Shown here: piece by piece, positions 16,771 through 25,713 of the stretch
How positions within the stretch are numbered: position 1 is the first letter of the stretch
How the letters are laid out: every line of letters starts with the position of its first letter
Assembly: GCF_027891095.1 (NCBI RefSeq)
Contig: NZ_JAQIIO010000001.1
Span: 62,001-126,000, forward strand
Source of the DNA: Aliiroseovarius salicola
GTDB taxonomy: Bacteria; Pseudomonadota; Alphaproteobacteria; Rhodobacterales; Rhodobacteraceae
Length of the DNA stretch: 64,000 bases
Direction: 5' to 3'
Notes under the pieces: model-generated
Database searches by the model: none
Told to the model about the DNA's origin: nothing
What the model saw: the letters and a program-made list of their open reading frames with translations, nothing else
Program-made: the position numbers and the translations under genes

Positions 16771-18423
16771 ATGAGCGAGATTGAACGCGAAAGCATGGAA
16801 TACGATGTGGTCATCGTGGGCGCTGGCCCCGCTGGTCTATCAGCCGCCATCCGTTTGAAACAGCTGAACGCTGACCTTGAGGTTGTTGTTCTGGAAAAAG
16901 GCTCGGAAGTGGGCGCGCATATCCTGTCGGGTGCCGTTCTGGACCCGTGTGGCATTGACAAACTGATCCCCGATTGGAAGGAAAAAGGCGCGCCGATCAC
17001 AGTTCCGGTGAAGGAAGACAACTTCCTGATGCTTGGGCCTGCAGGCTCGGTTCGTCTGCCCAACTGGCCGATGCCGAAGCTGATGAACAACCACGGCAAC
17101 TATATCGTCTCGATGGCGAATGTCTGCCGATGGATGGCCGAGCAAGCCGAAGAGCTGGGCGTGGAAATCTTCCCCGGAATGGCAGCTTCGGAACTCGTCT
17201 ACGGCGAGAATGGCGAAGTCAAAGGTGTGGTTGCCGGTGTGTTTGGCTTGGAAGAAGACGGCTCTTACGGGCCGAACACCGAGCCAGGTATGGAACTGCA
17301 CGGCAAATACGTGTTCATCGGTGAAGGTGTACGCGGTTCGCTGGCCAAAGAGATCATCGGCAAATACGACCTTCAGGCCGGTCGCGACGTGCAGAAATTC
17401 GGCGTCGGCATGAAAGAGATCTGGGAAATTGACCCGGAAAATCACTCCGAAGGCACCGTGACCCACACAATGGGTTGGCCGCTTGGTTCAAACGCCGGTG
17501 GCGGGTCGTTCCTCTATCACCTGGACAACAATCAAGTCTATGTGGGCTTCGTGGTGCACCTGAACTACAAGAACCCGCATCTCTATCCCTACATGGAATT
17601 CCAGCGCTTCAAGCATCACCCCGAGATCGCGAAGGTGCTGAAGGGCGGCAAGCGCATCGCCTATGGCGCACGCGCGATTTCCGAAGGCGGTTATCAATCG
17701 ATGCCGAAATCGGTCTTCCCGGGTGGCGCGCTGCTGGGTTGCTCGGTGGGTCTCGTGAACGTGCCGCGCATCAAGGGCAACCACAACGCCATGCTGTCGG
17801 GCATTGCCGCCGCTGAGGCCGCCGTGAAAGCCATCGCCGCCGAGCGTTCGGGCGACGAGCTGTCGGACTATGAGACCGAACTGCGCACAGGCGAGATCGC
17901 CAAGGACCTCAAGAAGGTCCGCAACGTGAAACCGATCTGGTCCAAGTGGGGCCTGACCGCATCGCTGATGCTGGGTGGTCTGGACATGTGGACCAACTCG
18001 CTCTTTGGCTTCTCACTCTTTGGTACGGTGAAGCACGGCAAGACCGATGCGGAAGCCACCGAAGATGCATCGAAGCACAAGGAAATCGATTATCCGAAAC
18101 CCGATGGCACGCTGTCCTTCGACCGCCTGACCAACGTCAGCTTCGCGGCAACAAACCACGAGGAAAGCCAGCCCTGCCACCTGCGTCTGGCTGACGCCGA
18201 GATCCCGATCAACGTGAACCTGCCGAAATACGCAGAACCCGCCCAGCGCTATTGCCCGGCTGGTGTTTACGAAGTGATCGAGGAAGAGGGCGCAGAGCCG
18301 CGCTTTGTTGTGAACTTCCAGAACTGCGTGCACTGCAAAACCTGTGACATCAAGGATCCCAGCCAGAACATCACCTGGACGGTTCCGCAGGGTGGTGACG
18401 GGCCAAATTACCCGAATATGTAA
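16771..18423 (+). CDS. Electron transfer flavoprotein-ubiquinone oxidoreductase
   Basis: A 550-residue inner-membrane-associated flavoprotein that passes electrons from ETF (fatty- and amino-acid oxidation) to ubiquinone. The N-terminal FAD site YDVVIVGAGPAGLSAAIRL is at about 9-27, a GAVLDP region near 53 is typical, and the C-terminal ferredoxin-like segment NCVHCKTCDIKDPSQNI carries three cluster cysteines of the 4Fe-4S site, the fourth being RYCPAGVYE upstream. Length and both ends match the alphaproteobacterial ETF-QO. The ATG at 16771 fits the usual MSEIERESMEYDVV start. A terminator-like hairpin follows. Confidence 0.96.
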   Translation: MSEIERESMEYDVVIVGAGPAGLSAAIRLKQLNADLEVVVLEKGSEVGAHILSGAVLDPCGIDKLIPDWKEKGAPITVPVKEDNFLMLGPAGSVRLPNWPMPKLMNNHGNYIVSMANVCRWMAEQAEELGVEIFPGMAASELVYGENGEVKGVVAGVFGLEEDGSYGPNTEPGMELHGKYVFIGEGVRGSLAKEIIGKYDLQAGRDVQKFGVGMKEIWEIDPENHSEGTVTHTMGWPLGSNAGGGSFLYHLDNNQVYVGFVVHLNYKNPHLYPYMEFQRFKHHPEIAKVLKGGKRIAYGARAISEGGYQSMPKSVFPGGALLGCSVGLVNVPRIKGNHNAMLSGIAAAEAAVKAIAAERSGDELSDYETELRTGEIAKDLKKVRNVKPIWSKWGLTASLMLGGLDMWTNSLFGFSLFGTVKHGKTDAEATEDASKHKEIDYPKPDGTLSFDRLTNVSFAATNHEESQPCHLRLADAEIPINVNLPKYAEPAQRYCPAGVYEVIEEEGAEPRFVVNFQNCVHCKTCDIKDPSQNITWTVPQGGDGPNYPNM

Positions 18424-18447
18424 ATCGGCAAAATCTGACCGAGATGT

Positions 18448-18471
18448 GAGGGGCTGCATATGCGGCCCCTC
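18448..18471 (+). terminator. Hairpin after the ETF-QO gene
   Basis: GAGGGGC and GCCCCTC arms enclose a GCATATGC palindrome, followed by a weak T-rich stretch (ATTGTCTTT). It lies 24 bases after the stop and is probably a rho-independent or attenuating terminator. Confidence 0.6.
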
Positions 18472-18541
18472 ATTGTCTTTGGATATGGGTGCAGGTAGGG
18501 TCGAGCCAACTGCTTCGAGCCATAGAAAGAGAGAGAAGCCC

Positions 18542-20299
18542 TTGCGATTTTTCCGGCGCCTTTCCAGCCCCCTCCTCCCGCAATTTTCCCTGCGCGCGCC
18601 CCTTGCTGTGGCGCTGACCCTCTCGACCCTCCTGACCGCTGTTCCCACAGCGCAGGCCGAGGCCCAGGAGACCGGGCTTGGCCCCTATCTTGCCACGCGG
18701 ATGGCCGACTTTCAGGGCGATTTCAACGCGACATTGGACTACGGCACCCGTGCCATTGCGCAGAACCCGGAAAATGAGGGAATCCTTGAGGGCGTCACAA
18801 TCGCCCAACTGGTATTGAACCCGCTGCCGGACGCCACCCCATACGCCAGACGGCTGGAAGCCTTGAATGCCGATAACCGTGTCGCCCGCTTGGTGCTTTT
18901 AGGTGATGCGCTGGGGCGTGAAGACTGGGACAGCGCCTTGGAGATGCTTGATGCCGGCGTATCGGTTGGCAGCCTGATGACCAACATGCTGCGCGCCTGG
19001 GCTGAACTGGGCCGCGGGCGGATGTCTCAGGCGCTATCCATCTACGATGAGTTGGCCAAGGACGAAGACACCGCCGGATTCGCACTTTTCCAAAAAGCGC
19101 TCGCTACCGCACTTGTCGGGGATTTCGAGACGGCAGATGCCTTGTTGCGCGATCAGCTGGCCGAGTTCCAACTGAACCGGCGCGGGGTGGTGGCTTATGC
19201 CCAGATCCTGAGCCAGCTTGAGAAATATGACGAAGCGATTGCCCTGATTGAAGAAGCCACCGGTGGTGTGCTGGATGATGAACTCACAGCGATGGTTGAT
19301 ACTCTCAAGTCGGCGACCCCCCTGCCCTATACCGCGATCAGCGGGGCGCGAGATGGTGCCGCAGAGCTGTTCTACATGATCGCTGACAACCTGTCGCTGG
19401 ACGCCTCACATTCCACCGTGCTGATCTATGCCCGGATTGCAGAACATCTGGCCCCGACCCTGCATGCTGCCACGTTGCTGACAGCGCAACTACATGAAGA
19501 GCTGGGGCAATATGATCTGGCAGTGGCAGCCTATGCCCGCATTCCACAAGACAGTCCGATCTTTTTACAAGCCGCCCTTGGGCGCGCATTGGCGCTGAAC
19601 AACAATGATCGCGCGGATGAAGCCATTGGCGAGTTGCGCGCCCTGTCTGGCCAGTTCCCGGAGCGTGCGCGCATCCCGACCCTGCTGGGTGAATTCCTGT
19701 CTCGCCAGGACCGGCACGAAGAAGCCCGTGTTGCCTTTGATCACGCAATTTCCCTATTTCAGGGCGAGGTCAGCACGCAATGGCGGGTTTATTTCCAACG
19801 CGCGATTGTCCTGTCAAAGCTGGATGACTGGCCTGCTGCAGAGGCCGATTTCCGCAAGTCACTGGATCTCAGCCCCAATCAGCCAAATGTCCTGAACTAC
19901 CTCGGGTATAGCCTTGTCGAACGGCGCGAAAAGCTGGACGAGGCCCTTGGCATGATTGAGCGCGCGGTGGCGGAACGGCCAGATAGCGGATATATCACCG
20001 ACAGCCTCGGCTGGGTCTATTACCGTCTGGGCCGCTATGATGAAGCGGTCAAACAGATGGAACGGGCTGTGGAACTCCTGCCAATCGATCCAATCCTGAA
20101 TGACCATCTGGGCGACACCTATTGGGCCGTGGGGCGCAAGCGTGAGGCAGAGTTCCAATGGAAACGCTCGCTGAGCTTCGTGACCGACGATACGGATCTG
20201 GAAGAGCTGAACCCAGACCGCATTCGCCGCAAGCTGGAGGTGGGGCTGGATCAGGTACTCGAAGAAGAAGGGGCTGCCCCATTGCAGGCCGGCAACTGA
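18542..20299 (+). CDS. Exported tetratricopeptide-repeat protein
   Basis: A 585-residue protein built largely of TPR helices. After a basic start (RFFRRLSS) there is a hydrophobic signal segment ending AVPTAQAEAQE, so it is probably exported or anchored facing the periplasm. Repeats such as YGTRAIAQNPENEGILEG, PNVLNYLGYSLVERREKLDEAL, ITDSLGWVYYRLGRYDEAVKQM and NDHLGDTYWAVGRKREAEFQW are clear TPR units, the last three at the C-terminus. I prefer the TTG at 18542 because GAGAGAAG precedes it and the signal peptide begins there; an ATG at 18485 is the alternative. ispE follows after 4-19 bases, an association often seen in this group. The role is unknown, probably protein-protein contacts in the envelope. 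Confidence 0.85.
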   Translation: MRFFRRLSSPLLPQFSLRAPLAVALTLSTLLTAVPTAQAEAQETGLGPYLATRMADFQGDFNATLDYGTRAIAQNPENEGILEGVTIAQLVLNPLPDATPYARRLEALNADNRVARLVLLGDALGREDWDSALEMLDAGVSVGSLMTNMLRAWAELGRGRMSQALSIYDELAKDEDTAGFALFQKALATALVGDFETADALLRDQLAEFQLNRRGVVAYAQILSQLEKYDEAIALIEEATGGVLDDELTAMVDTLKSATPLPYTAISGARDGAAELFYMIADNLSLDASHSTVLIYARIAEHLAPTLHAATLLTAQLHEELGQYDLAVAAYARIPQDSPIFLQAALGRALALNNNDRADEAIGELRALSGQFPERARIPTLLGEFLSRQDRHEEARVAFDHAISLFQGEVSTQWRVYFQRAIVLSKLDDWPAAEADFRKSLDLSPNQPNVLNYLGYSLVERREKLDEALGMIERAVAERPDSGYITDSLGWVYYRLGRYDEAVKQMERAVELLPIDPILNDHLGDTYWAVGRKREAEFQWKRSLSFVTDDTDLEELNPDRIRRKLEVGLDQVLEEEGAAPLQAGN

Positions 20300-20318
20300 A
20301 TTCGTGGATCTGAATGAG

Positions 20319-21146
20319 ATGCAGATCACCAAGATATTTGCACCCGCCAAGGTGAACCTGACCCTGCATGTTACCGGGCAGCGGAAAGATGGCTATCACT
20401 TGCTGGACAGCCTTGTCGTCTTTGCCGACGTCGGTGACCGGATTACGGTGCGCCCGAATGACGCCAATCGCCTGGAGGTAATTGGACCAAAAGCTGCGGG
20501 TGTGCCCACAGATGGGTCAAACCTCGTCTGCAAGGCCGCCGATCTTTTTGGGGTGCCGGTACACATCACGCTCTCCAAACATCTTCCGGCAATGGCGGGG
20601 ATCGGAGGGGGCAGTTCGGACGCGGCGGCAACTGTTCTGGCGCTTGCAGAATTGACCGGAGACGCGCGGCTGCCTGATGTGACCACACTTGGGGCGGATG
20701 TTCGGGTTTGCCTCATGAGGCAGGCCTCGCGGATGCGCGGGATCGGCGAGGACGTGAGCCCCATCGAAGCTATGCCACCGCTTTTTGCAGTCCTGGCCAA
20801 CACTGGTGTTGAGGTGTCGACCCCGTCGGTGTTCAAAGCGCTCGAGTGTAAGAACAACCCCCCGATGCCCAAGAAACTGCCACGCTGGAAAACCACCGCG
20901 GCGTTTATCAACTGGCTCGCAACCCAGCGCAATGACCTTGAGGCACCGGCGATCAAGGGCACGCCGCAAATCGCGGATACTCTTGAGGCGCTGAACGCGC
21001 TTCCCGATGTCCGCCTTGTTCGCATGTCGGGATCGGGTGCGACCTGTTTCGCTTTGTTTGAAACGCGTGAGCAGGCTGAAAGGGCAGCGGCGGTGTTACG
21101 GGATGAGCAACCAAATTGGTGGGTCGAAGCCTGTCAATTGTCGTGA
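20319..21146 (+). CDS. ispE: 4-diphosphocytidyl-2-C-methyl-D-erythritol kinase
   Basis: A 275-residue GHMP kinase of the non-mevalonate isoprenoid pathway, phosphorylating CDP-methylerythritol at the 2-hydroxyl. Motifs: FAPAKVNLTLHVTGQR at the start (substrate site), the ATP loop AGIGGGSSDAAATV near 92, RMRGIGEDVSPI, and the C-terminal RMSGSGATCFALFE. Length is normal. The ATG at 20319 gives six residues before FAPAK, as in homologues; a GTG at 20304 would add five. It follows the TPR gene directly, so the two are likely co-transcribed. Confidence 0.95.
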   Translation: MQITKIFAPAKVNLTLHVTGQRKDGYHLLDSLVVFADVGDRITVRPNDANRLEVIGPKAAGVPTDGSNLVCKAADLFGVPVHITLSKHLPAMAGIGGGSSDAAATVLALAELTGDARLPDVTTLGADVRVCLMRQASRMRGIGEDVSPIEAMPPLFAVLANTGVEVSTPSVFKALECKNNPPMPKKLPRWKTTAAFINWLATQRNDLEAPAIKGTPQIADTLEALNALPDVRLVRMSGSGATCFALFETREQAERAAAVLRDEQPNWWVEACQLS

Positions 21147-21155
21147 TGTTGTGCT

Positions 21156-21203
21156 GGGGCTCTGCCCCCAGACCCCCGAGGTATTTCAAGCAAGAAAAAA
21201 GGG
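21156..21203 (-). repeat. Interspersed GC-rich element, copy d (short form)
   Basis: GGGGC-TCT-GCCCC, then AGACCCCCGAGGTATTTCAAGCAAGAAAAAAGG. It lies between the convergent ispE and polyprenyl synthase genes, again in a position to end transcription from one or both sides. The variable inner palindrome is missing here. Confidence 0.75.
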
Positions 21204-21257
21204 CGCGCCAATCTGGCCGCCCTTCTGTCATTGCTTGCAGATATTCAGTGGTGGCGG

Positions 21258-22259
21258 TCAGTTGACCCGTGCCACCACGTAATCCGCGATATCAATCAGC
21301 ATGTCGCGGATCGGATCCTGGGGCAGCGTTTCCATGGCGGTTTTGGCTTTTTCCGACCAGGCCAACGCCTCTTGCCGTGTCTCTTCGAGTGCATTGTGTT
21401 TGTTCAGAAGTGCAAGCGCGTGTTCAAGATCACCCTCTTCCTGACGACCGCGCTCAATGGTGCGGGTCCAGAAGGCGCGTTCTTCATCGTCTCCCTTGGC
21501 CACCGCTTTGATCAGCGGCAGGGTCAATTTGCGTTCGCGGAAGTCGTCGCCAATGTTTTTACCGGTGGCATCCCCGCCCCAGTAATCCAGCAGGTCATCG
21601 ACGATCTGGAACGAGATCCCCAGCGCGTCACCATAATCAAAAAGCGCCTGCACATGGGCCGGATCTGCACCGGCGATCACTCCGCCGACCTCGGTCGCTG
21701 CGGAGAAGAGCGCTGCGGTTTTGCCGCGTACCACCTGCAGATAGATGTCTTCATCTGTTTTCAGATCCTGCGCCGCCGTCAACTGCAACACTTCACCTTC
21801 GGCGATGGTCGCGGAGGCATTGGACAGGATGCGCAGAACGTCGATCGATCCGGTTTCAGTCATCAGCTGGAACGAGCGCGAGAAGAGGTAGTCGCCGACC
21901 AGAACGCTCGATTTGTTGTCCCACAGAAGATTGGCCGTAGGGCGTCCACGTCGCTGCGCGCTTTCGTCCACCACGTCATCATGCAAAAGCGTTGCCGTGT
22001 GGATGAACTCAACCGTGGCGGCCAGATGAATGTGATAGGGGCCGTCATAGCCGCACAGACGCGCCGCGGCGAGGGTGAGCATCGGACGCAGGCGTTTTCC
22101 ACCAGCTTCAACCAAATGCGCGGTGACTTCAGGGATACGTGGGGCGTGTTTTGACGCCATCCGCTCACGAATCAGCGTGTTCACCGCGTCCAATTCAGCC
22201 GTCAGGTGCGCCCCGAGGCGTTCATGCGGCTTGTAACTTGCGTCTTTCATCTTGCTCAC
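21258..22259 (-). CDS. Polyprenyl diphosphate synthase (octa/decaprenyl type)
   Basis: A 333-residue trans-polyprenyl synthase making the side chain of ubiquinone. The first Asp motif is LLHDDVVDESAQRRG at about 90-104, the second QIVDDLLDYWGGDATGKN near 216-233, and a GGKRLRPML motif precedes the first. In Rhodobacteraceae ubiquinone-10 predominates, so a decaprenyl synthase is the likeliest product (inference from the group). The start may be the GTG at 22257-22259 or the ATG three codons on. The gene converges on ispE, which supplies its pathway, across a repeat element. Confidence 0.93.
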   Translation of the reverse strand: MSKMKDASYKPHERLGAHLTAELDAVNTLIRERMASKHAPRIPEVTAHLVEAGGKRLRPMLTLAAARLCGYDGPYHIHLAATVEFIHTATLLHDDVVDESAQRRGRPTANLLWDNKSSVLVGDYLFSRSFQLMTETGSIDVLRILSNASATIAEGEVLQLTAAQDLKTDEDIYLQVVRGKTAALFSAATEVGGVIAGADPAHVQALFDYGDALGISFQIVDDLLDYWGGDATGKNIGDDFRERKLTLPLIKAVAKGDDEERAFWTRTIERGRQEEGDLEHALALLNKHNALEETRQEALAWSEKAKTAMETLPQDPIRDMLIDIADYVVARVN

Positions 22260-22323
22260 GATCCCGTCACATCGTTTGACAAACCCATTGGAAAACTATC
22301 GGCTTGCCCTTAAGTCTTTGTCC

Positions 22324-22539
22324 ATGAAAGAGCTTCTTCGCACCACAGACCCCACACTCATACCATACGTAACAGCCCTTCTTGAGGGCGAGGATATAGC
22401 CTTATTTGTGATGGACGTCCATATGAGTGCGCTAGAAGGATCGATAGGAATCTTACCTCGCCGCATCATGGTCCGCGATCAGGATCTGTTCAGGGCACGG
22501 GCAATTCTGCGGGATCTTGATATTGCAACGGAAAGCTAG
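22324..22539 (+). CDS. DUF2007 domain protein
   Basis: A 71-residue protein beginning at the ATG at 22324 (MKELLRTTDPTLIPYVTALL). The pattern ...LLEGEDIALFVMDVHMSALEGSIG...RIMVRDQDLFRARAILRDL matches DUF2007, a small domain (putative signal transducing protein, also called DUF2007/PII-like) of unknown function. The gene is transcribed divergently from the polyprenyl synthase and overlaps or abuts the start of the following methyltransferase gene. Confidence 0.85.
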   Translation: MKELLRTTDPTLIPYVTALLEGEDIALFVMDVHMSALEGSIGILPRRIMVRDQDLFRARAILRDLDIATES

Positions 22540-22543
22540 TGGA

Positions 22544-23305
22544 TTGAACGCAAAGCAGACGGGTTTCAGCGAGGACAAGTTTCTGGGGGGGCAACTGGTG
22601 TTGACCCAACCGGTCAATGGCTATCGCGCAGGTGTGGATCCCGTATTTCTGGCCGCCTCGATTGCCGCCAATCCCGGTGATACAGTTCTCGATCTGGGCT
22701 GTGGTGCAGGTGCTGCCGCCTTGTGTCTGGGCACGCGCGTCGACGGCCTGCATCTCGTTGGTGTTGAACGCCAGCCAGAATATGTGGAACTTGCCCAGAT
22801 GAACGCCAAAAACAATGGCATTGCGTTCGACGTTCACGAAGGGGATCTTGCCCGGATGCCCGGCGACGTACGGGACATGAGCTTTGACCACGTTATCATG
22901 AACCCCCCATACTATCTGCGCGACCGCGGTACAGCCTCACCTGATGCGATGCGCGAAGGGGCTTTGGGCGAAGATGTGCCGCTGGCGACTTGGCTCGATC
23001 AGGCCACGCGTCGACTCAAACCGCGTGGTTATGTCACCATGATTCAAAAGGCGGAACGGCTGCCCGAGATCATGGCCGGTATCGATGGTCGGCTTGGGTC
23101 GATATTGGTCCAACCGCTCTGCCCGCGGATTGGGCGAGAATCTGCTCTGATCATCGTTCGGGCCCGCAAAGGTGGCCGCGCAGCCTTTCGTTTGGCCGCT
23201 CCTCTGATTTTGCATGATGGACCACAACATGTAGGGGATGTAGAGCATTACACCCCCGAGGTTTCGGCTATTCTGCGTGATGGTCACCCCTTCCCGATTG
23301 GGTAA
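22544..23305 (+). CDS. tRNA1(Val) (adenine-N6)-methyltransferase-like protein (TrmN6/YfiC family)
   Basis: A class I SAM-dependent methyltransferase of about 253 residues. The SAM site VLDLGCGAGAAALCLGTR, the catalytic NPPYYLRDRG (N6-adenine type, NPPY), and the N-terminal FLGGQLVLTQPVNGYRAGVDPVFL match YfiC/TrmN6, which methylates A37 of tRNA-Val. All start candidates in frame are TTG (22517, 22523, 22544); I chose 22544 because GGAAAG lies 8 bases before it and the family N-terminus begins there. It directly follows DUF2007. Confidence 0.85.
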   Translation: MNAKQTGFSEDKFLGGQLVLTQPVNGYRAGVDPVFLAASIAANPGDTVLDLGCGAGAAALCLGTRVDGLHLVGVERQPEYVELAQMNAKNNGIAFDVHEGDLARMPGDVRDMSFDHVIMNPPYYLRDRGTASPDAMREGALGEDVPLATWLDQATRRLKPRGYVTMIQKAERLPEIMAGIDGRLGSILVQPLCPRIGRESALIIVRARKGGRAAFRLAAPLILHDGPQHVGDVEHYTPEVSAILRDGHPFPIG

Positions 23306-23422
23306 CTGGTTAATAATATTTCGCAGAGAGTATAATTATGCCAAGAATTGCAACGAATTGGTGACACCCGCGTAATTTTGTGCTGCACTGAGCAGGTAAT
23401 CACGTTTCAAAGGAGGATCGCC

Positions 23423-23590
23423 ATGAGCGTCAGTTCGCATGTGGAAGAATTGCGTCGCAAACACCAGGCCCTGGAGGGTAAAGTCGAAGCCGCACAAAGA
23501 TCACCTGGAAGCAGCGACAGCGAAATCACCGAACTGAAGAAGCAGAAGCTTAAGATCAAGGAAGAAATTGCTCGGCTGGAAAACGCCTAA
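23423..23590 (+). CDS. DUF465 (YdcH-like) small helical protein
   Basis: A 55-residue protein with a perfect Shine-Dalgarno (AAGGAGG) 6 bases before its ATG. HVEELRRKHQALEGKVE and EITELKKQKLKIKEEIARLE form the two-helix heptad pattern of DUF465/YdcH proteins. The strong ribosome-binding site and small size suggest high expression. The function is unknown. Confidence 0.85.
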   Translation: MSVSSHVEELRRKHQALEGKVEAAQRSPGSSDSEITELKKQKLKIKEEIARLENA

Positions 23591-23645
23591 ATCTTCTGCC
23601 CCAATTGCGTGCGCCATTGCCTTTGGCCCCATGACGGGTTGGATG

Positions 23646-24506
23646 TTATCCAGCACTGGCGCGCGCTGCCAAAACGGCTCCGGTCGTGATCAGGATCCCG
23701 GCCAATAAGAGAGTTATACTCGGAGCTGCGATTCCGGCCAAGATCAGCACAAGTGTTGACAGCAATGGCGCGGAATAAGATGCGACACCCAGCAATTGGA
23801 TGTCCCCGCGTTTAACCCCCACATCCCAGACATAGAACGCCAGTCCAACAGGGCCGAGGCCAAGGCCAAGGATGGAAAGCCAGCCAAGATTGCTGTCTGG
23901 CCAGACTGTCTGTTCCCACATCAGATGTGCAGCTGTGGCAAGAACGGCCGTTGCAAGGCAAAACACCACCACTGACGCGGTCGGGGTGTCGCCAAGCCGA
24001 CGACTGAGCACCGAATAGCCTGACCAAGTCAGCGCGCAGAGGAAAGCAAGCCCAAAACCGGGCAGTGCCTCCACAGAAAAGCCTTTTGCCCCCCCGAGAA
24101 CGATCAGGGCTGCCCCAGCAAACGAAATCAGCGCCCCAACGACATGCATCGGGCGCAGATGCTCCCCCGGCAGCAAGCCGGAAAAGAGAACAATCAGAAG
24201 CGGCCAGAGATAGGCAATAAGCCCCGCTTCAGCCGCAGGCGCCAAACGCAACGCCGAGAAGTACAGCGCATGGTAGCCAAACAGGCCGAGCGTTCCGAAG
24301 AGATACACCCGCCAACTCACGTTGCGAAGAATGGAAAACCCGCTTGTGGTTCCGATCCAGACCACCCCCAAACCGCCCCCGACGGCAAAGCAGAGGGCGG
24401 CAAGCTGAAAGGGGGGGACTGGTGCCGATCCAACCGTGAACAGGGCCAAAAGCGCCCAGAGCAACACGGCAACAAAGCCGACAAGGGTCGCGCGGGATCG
24501 GGTCAT
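23646..24506 (-). CDS. DMT-family (EamA) transporter
   Basis: A 286-residue membrane protein with about ten hydrophobic segments arranged as two EamA repeats (YLFGTLGLFGYHALYFSALRL in the first, FYVWDVGVKRGDIQLLG in the second). Proteins of this type export amino acids or other small metabolites. It overlaps the upstream LysR gene by 4 bases (ATGA), so the regulator and exporter form one unit, which suggests the transported compound may also be the inducer. The substrate is not evident. Confidence 0.9.
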   Translation of the reverse strand: MTRSRATLVGFVAVLLWALLALFTVGSAPVPPFQLAALCFAVGGGLGVVWIGTTSGFSILRNVSWRVYLFGTLGLFGYHALYFSALRLAPAAEAGLIAYLWPLLIVLFSGLLPGEHLRPMHVVGALISFAGAALIVLGGAKGFSVEALPGFGLAFLCALTWSGYSVLSRRLGDTPTASVVVFCLATAVLATAAHLMWEQTVWPDSNLGWLSILGLGLGPVGLAFYVWDVGVKRGDIQLLGVASYSAPLLSTLVLILAGIAAPSITLLLAGILITTGAVLAARASAG

Positions 24507-25444
24507 GTAAGCTCCTCAACGGGTGTGATCATCATCCCATCGGACACATGAGCGGTCTTGTCAATTTCCTCGAGCATCCAATCGCGAAGCGCCTGAATTT
24601 CAGGTCGGGTCTCGCGCCCTAACGCACAGAGAAAACGGAAATGCGCGCGCGTGGATATCGCAATCCCATAAGGTGCCACCAAGCGCCCTTCCATCAAGTC
24701 CTTCGAGACAAAGAAACGGCGACCAAGCGCCACCCCTGCCCCCGCCAAGGCGGCATCCAGCGCGTGATCTGCCTGATTGAACCGAAGCGCAGGCTGCGGG
24801 TTGGCGGTCAGATCCACAGAGCGAAACCAAGCCGCCCAATCACAGCGCGGTTGCAGAAAGTCGATTGAATGATCAGTGATGAGGGGAGCCTGAAGCAAAG
24901 TATCCGGTGTTGGGTATTGCGATGCCATTTCCGGCGTCATGACCGGGGTGATCCATTCCTCAGACAAAGGATGCGAATACAGCCCACCATCTGGCCCGTA
25001 TCCAAATCGGATTGCCACATCCACCTCATCACGTGACAGGTCCACCATCTGCAAGCTGGCCGCAAAGCGCAGCTCCACTTCGGGGTGGGACTGAGCAAAG
25101 GCATACATGCGCGGGGCCAGCCATTTCGATGTGAAAGCGGGGCCAGCAGTCACAGTCAGCACATTTGTTTCCAGGCTGCGCCGTGCAGCACGCCATGCGG
25201 TCGACAGCGCTTCGAACCCCTCTTGTGCCCCCGGTGCCAGTGCCCGCCCTGCCTCGGTCAATTCCACCGCACGGTTGAGACGATAAAACAGCGGGCCGCC
25301 AAGATGTTCCTCCAGCGACTTGATCTGAAAGGACAAGGCTGCGGGTGTCACATGAAGTTCGCTTGCTGCTTTTTGAAACGACATGTGGCGGGCAGCAGCA
25401 TCGAAAGCGCGGAGGGCGGTCAGGGGAGGAAGGCGATCAGACAT
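24503..25444 (-). CDS. LysR-family transcriptional regulator (GcvA-like)
   Basis: A 313-residue regulator. The N-terminal winged helix reads PPLTALRAFDAAARHMSFQKAASELHVTPAALSFQI, which is the GcvA-type LysR start, and the rest is the effector-binding fold (GPAFTSKWLAPRMYAFAQSHPEVELRF near 94). It overlaps the DMT transporter start, so it probably controls that gene and itself. A perfect TTTCAGTT-N11-AACTGAAA dyad abuts its start codon, as expected for autoregulation. Confidence 0.92.
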   Translation of the reverse strand: MSDRLPPLTALRAFDAAARHMSFQKAASELHVTPAALSFQIKSLEEHLGGPLFYRLNRAVELTEAGRALAPGAQEGFEALSTAWRAARRSLETNVLTVTAGPAFTSKWLAPRMYAFAQSHPEVELRFAASLQMVDLSRDEVDVAIRFGYGPDGGLYSHPLSEEWITPVMTPEMASQYPTPDTLLQAPLITDHSIDFLQPRCDWAAWFRSVDLTANPQPALRFNQADHALDAALAGAGVALGRRFFVSKDLMEGRLVAPYGIAISTRAHFRFLCALGRETRPEIQALRDWMLEEIDKTAHVSDGMMITPVEELT

Positions 25445-25470
25445 TTCAGTTCAATATCACTTAACTGAAA
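25444..25470. promoter_or_regulatory. LysR-type operator (TTTCAGTT-N11-AACTGAAA)
   Basis: Perfect 8-base inverted arms with the T-N11-A core typical of LysR boxes. It ends at the first base of the LysR start codon, where binding would be expected to block initiation or RNA polymerase. Confidence 0.6.
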
Positions 25471-25660
25471 GTCGCGAAAGTCTCGTTTGTTCGGCAGCTT
25501 CAATGCCCTCATATTAAATTTCATCAAACTATATTGAGGACTTCAAGATGCTGGAAACCACGGATAACACCAAAATGCAGCACTATTATCGTTGTGCCCA
25601 TGCGCTCCGGGCACAGGCCTTTCGTGAAATCTTTTCTCTGTCTTGGATTCGTTCCGCCAC

Positions 25661-25690
25661 AAAAAAACGGGCCGCGGTAACGCGACCCGT
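25661..25690 (-). terminator. Rho-independent terminator of phbB
   Basis: Minus strand: ACGGGTCGCG-TTAC-CGCGGCCCGT followed by seven T. The ten-base arms have one mismatch. It lies 24 bases after the phbB stop. Confidence 0.9.
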
Positions 25691-25713
25691 TCAGCAAGTT
25701 TGCCCGTGCTAGA

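Noticed and set aside
21231-22154. 307-codon frame opposite the polyprenyl synthase
   Set aside because: Antisense artefact of GC-rich coding DNA.
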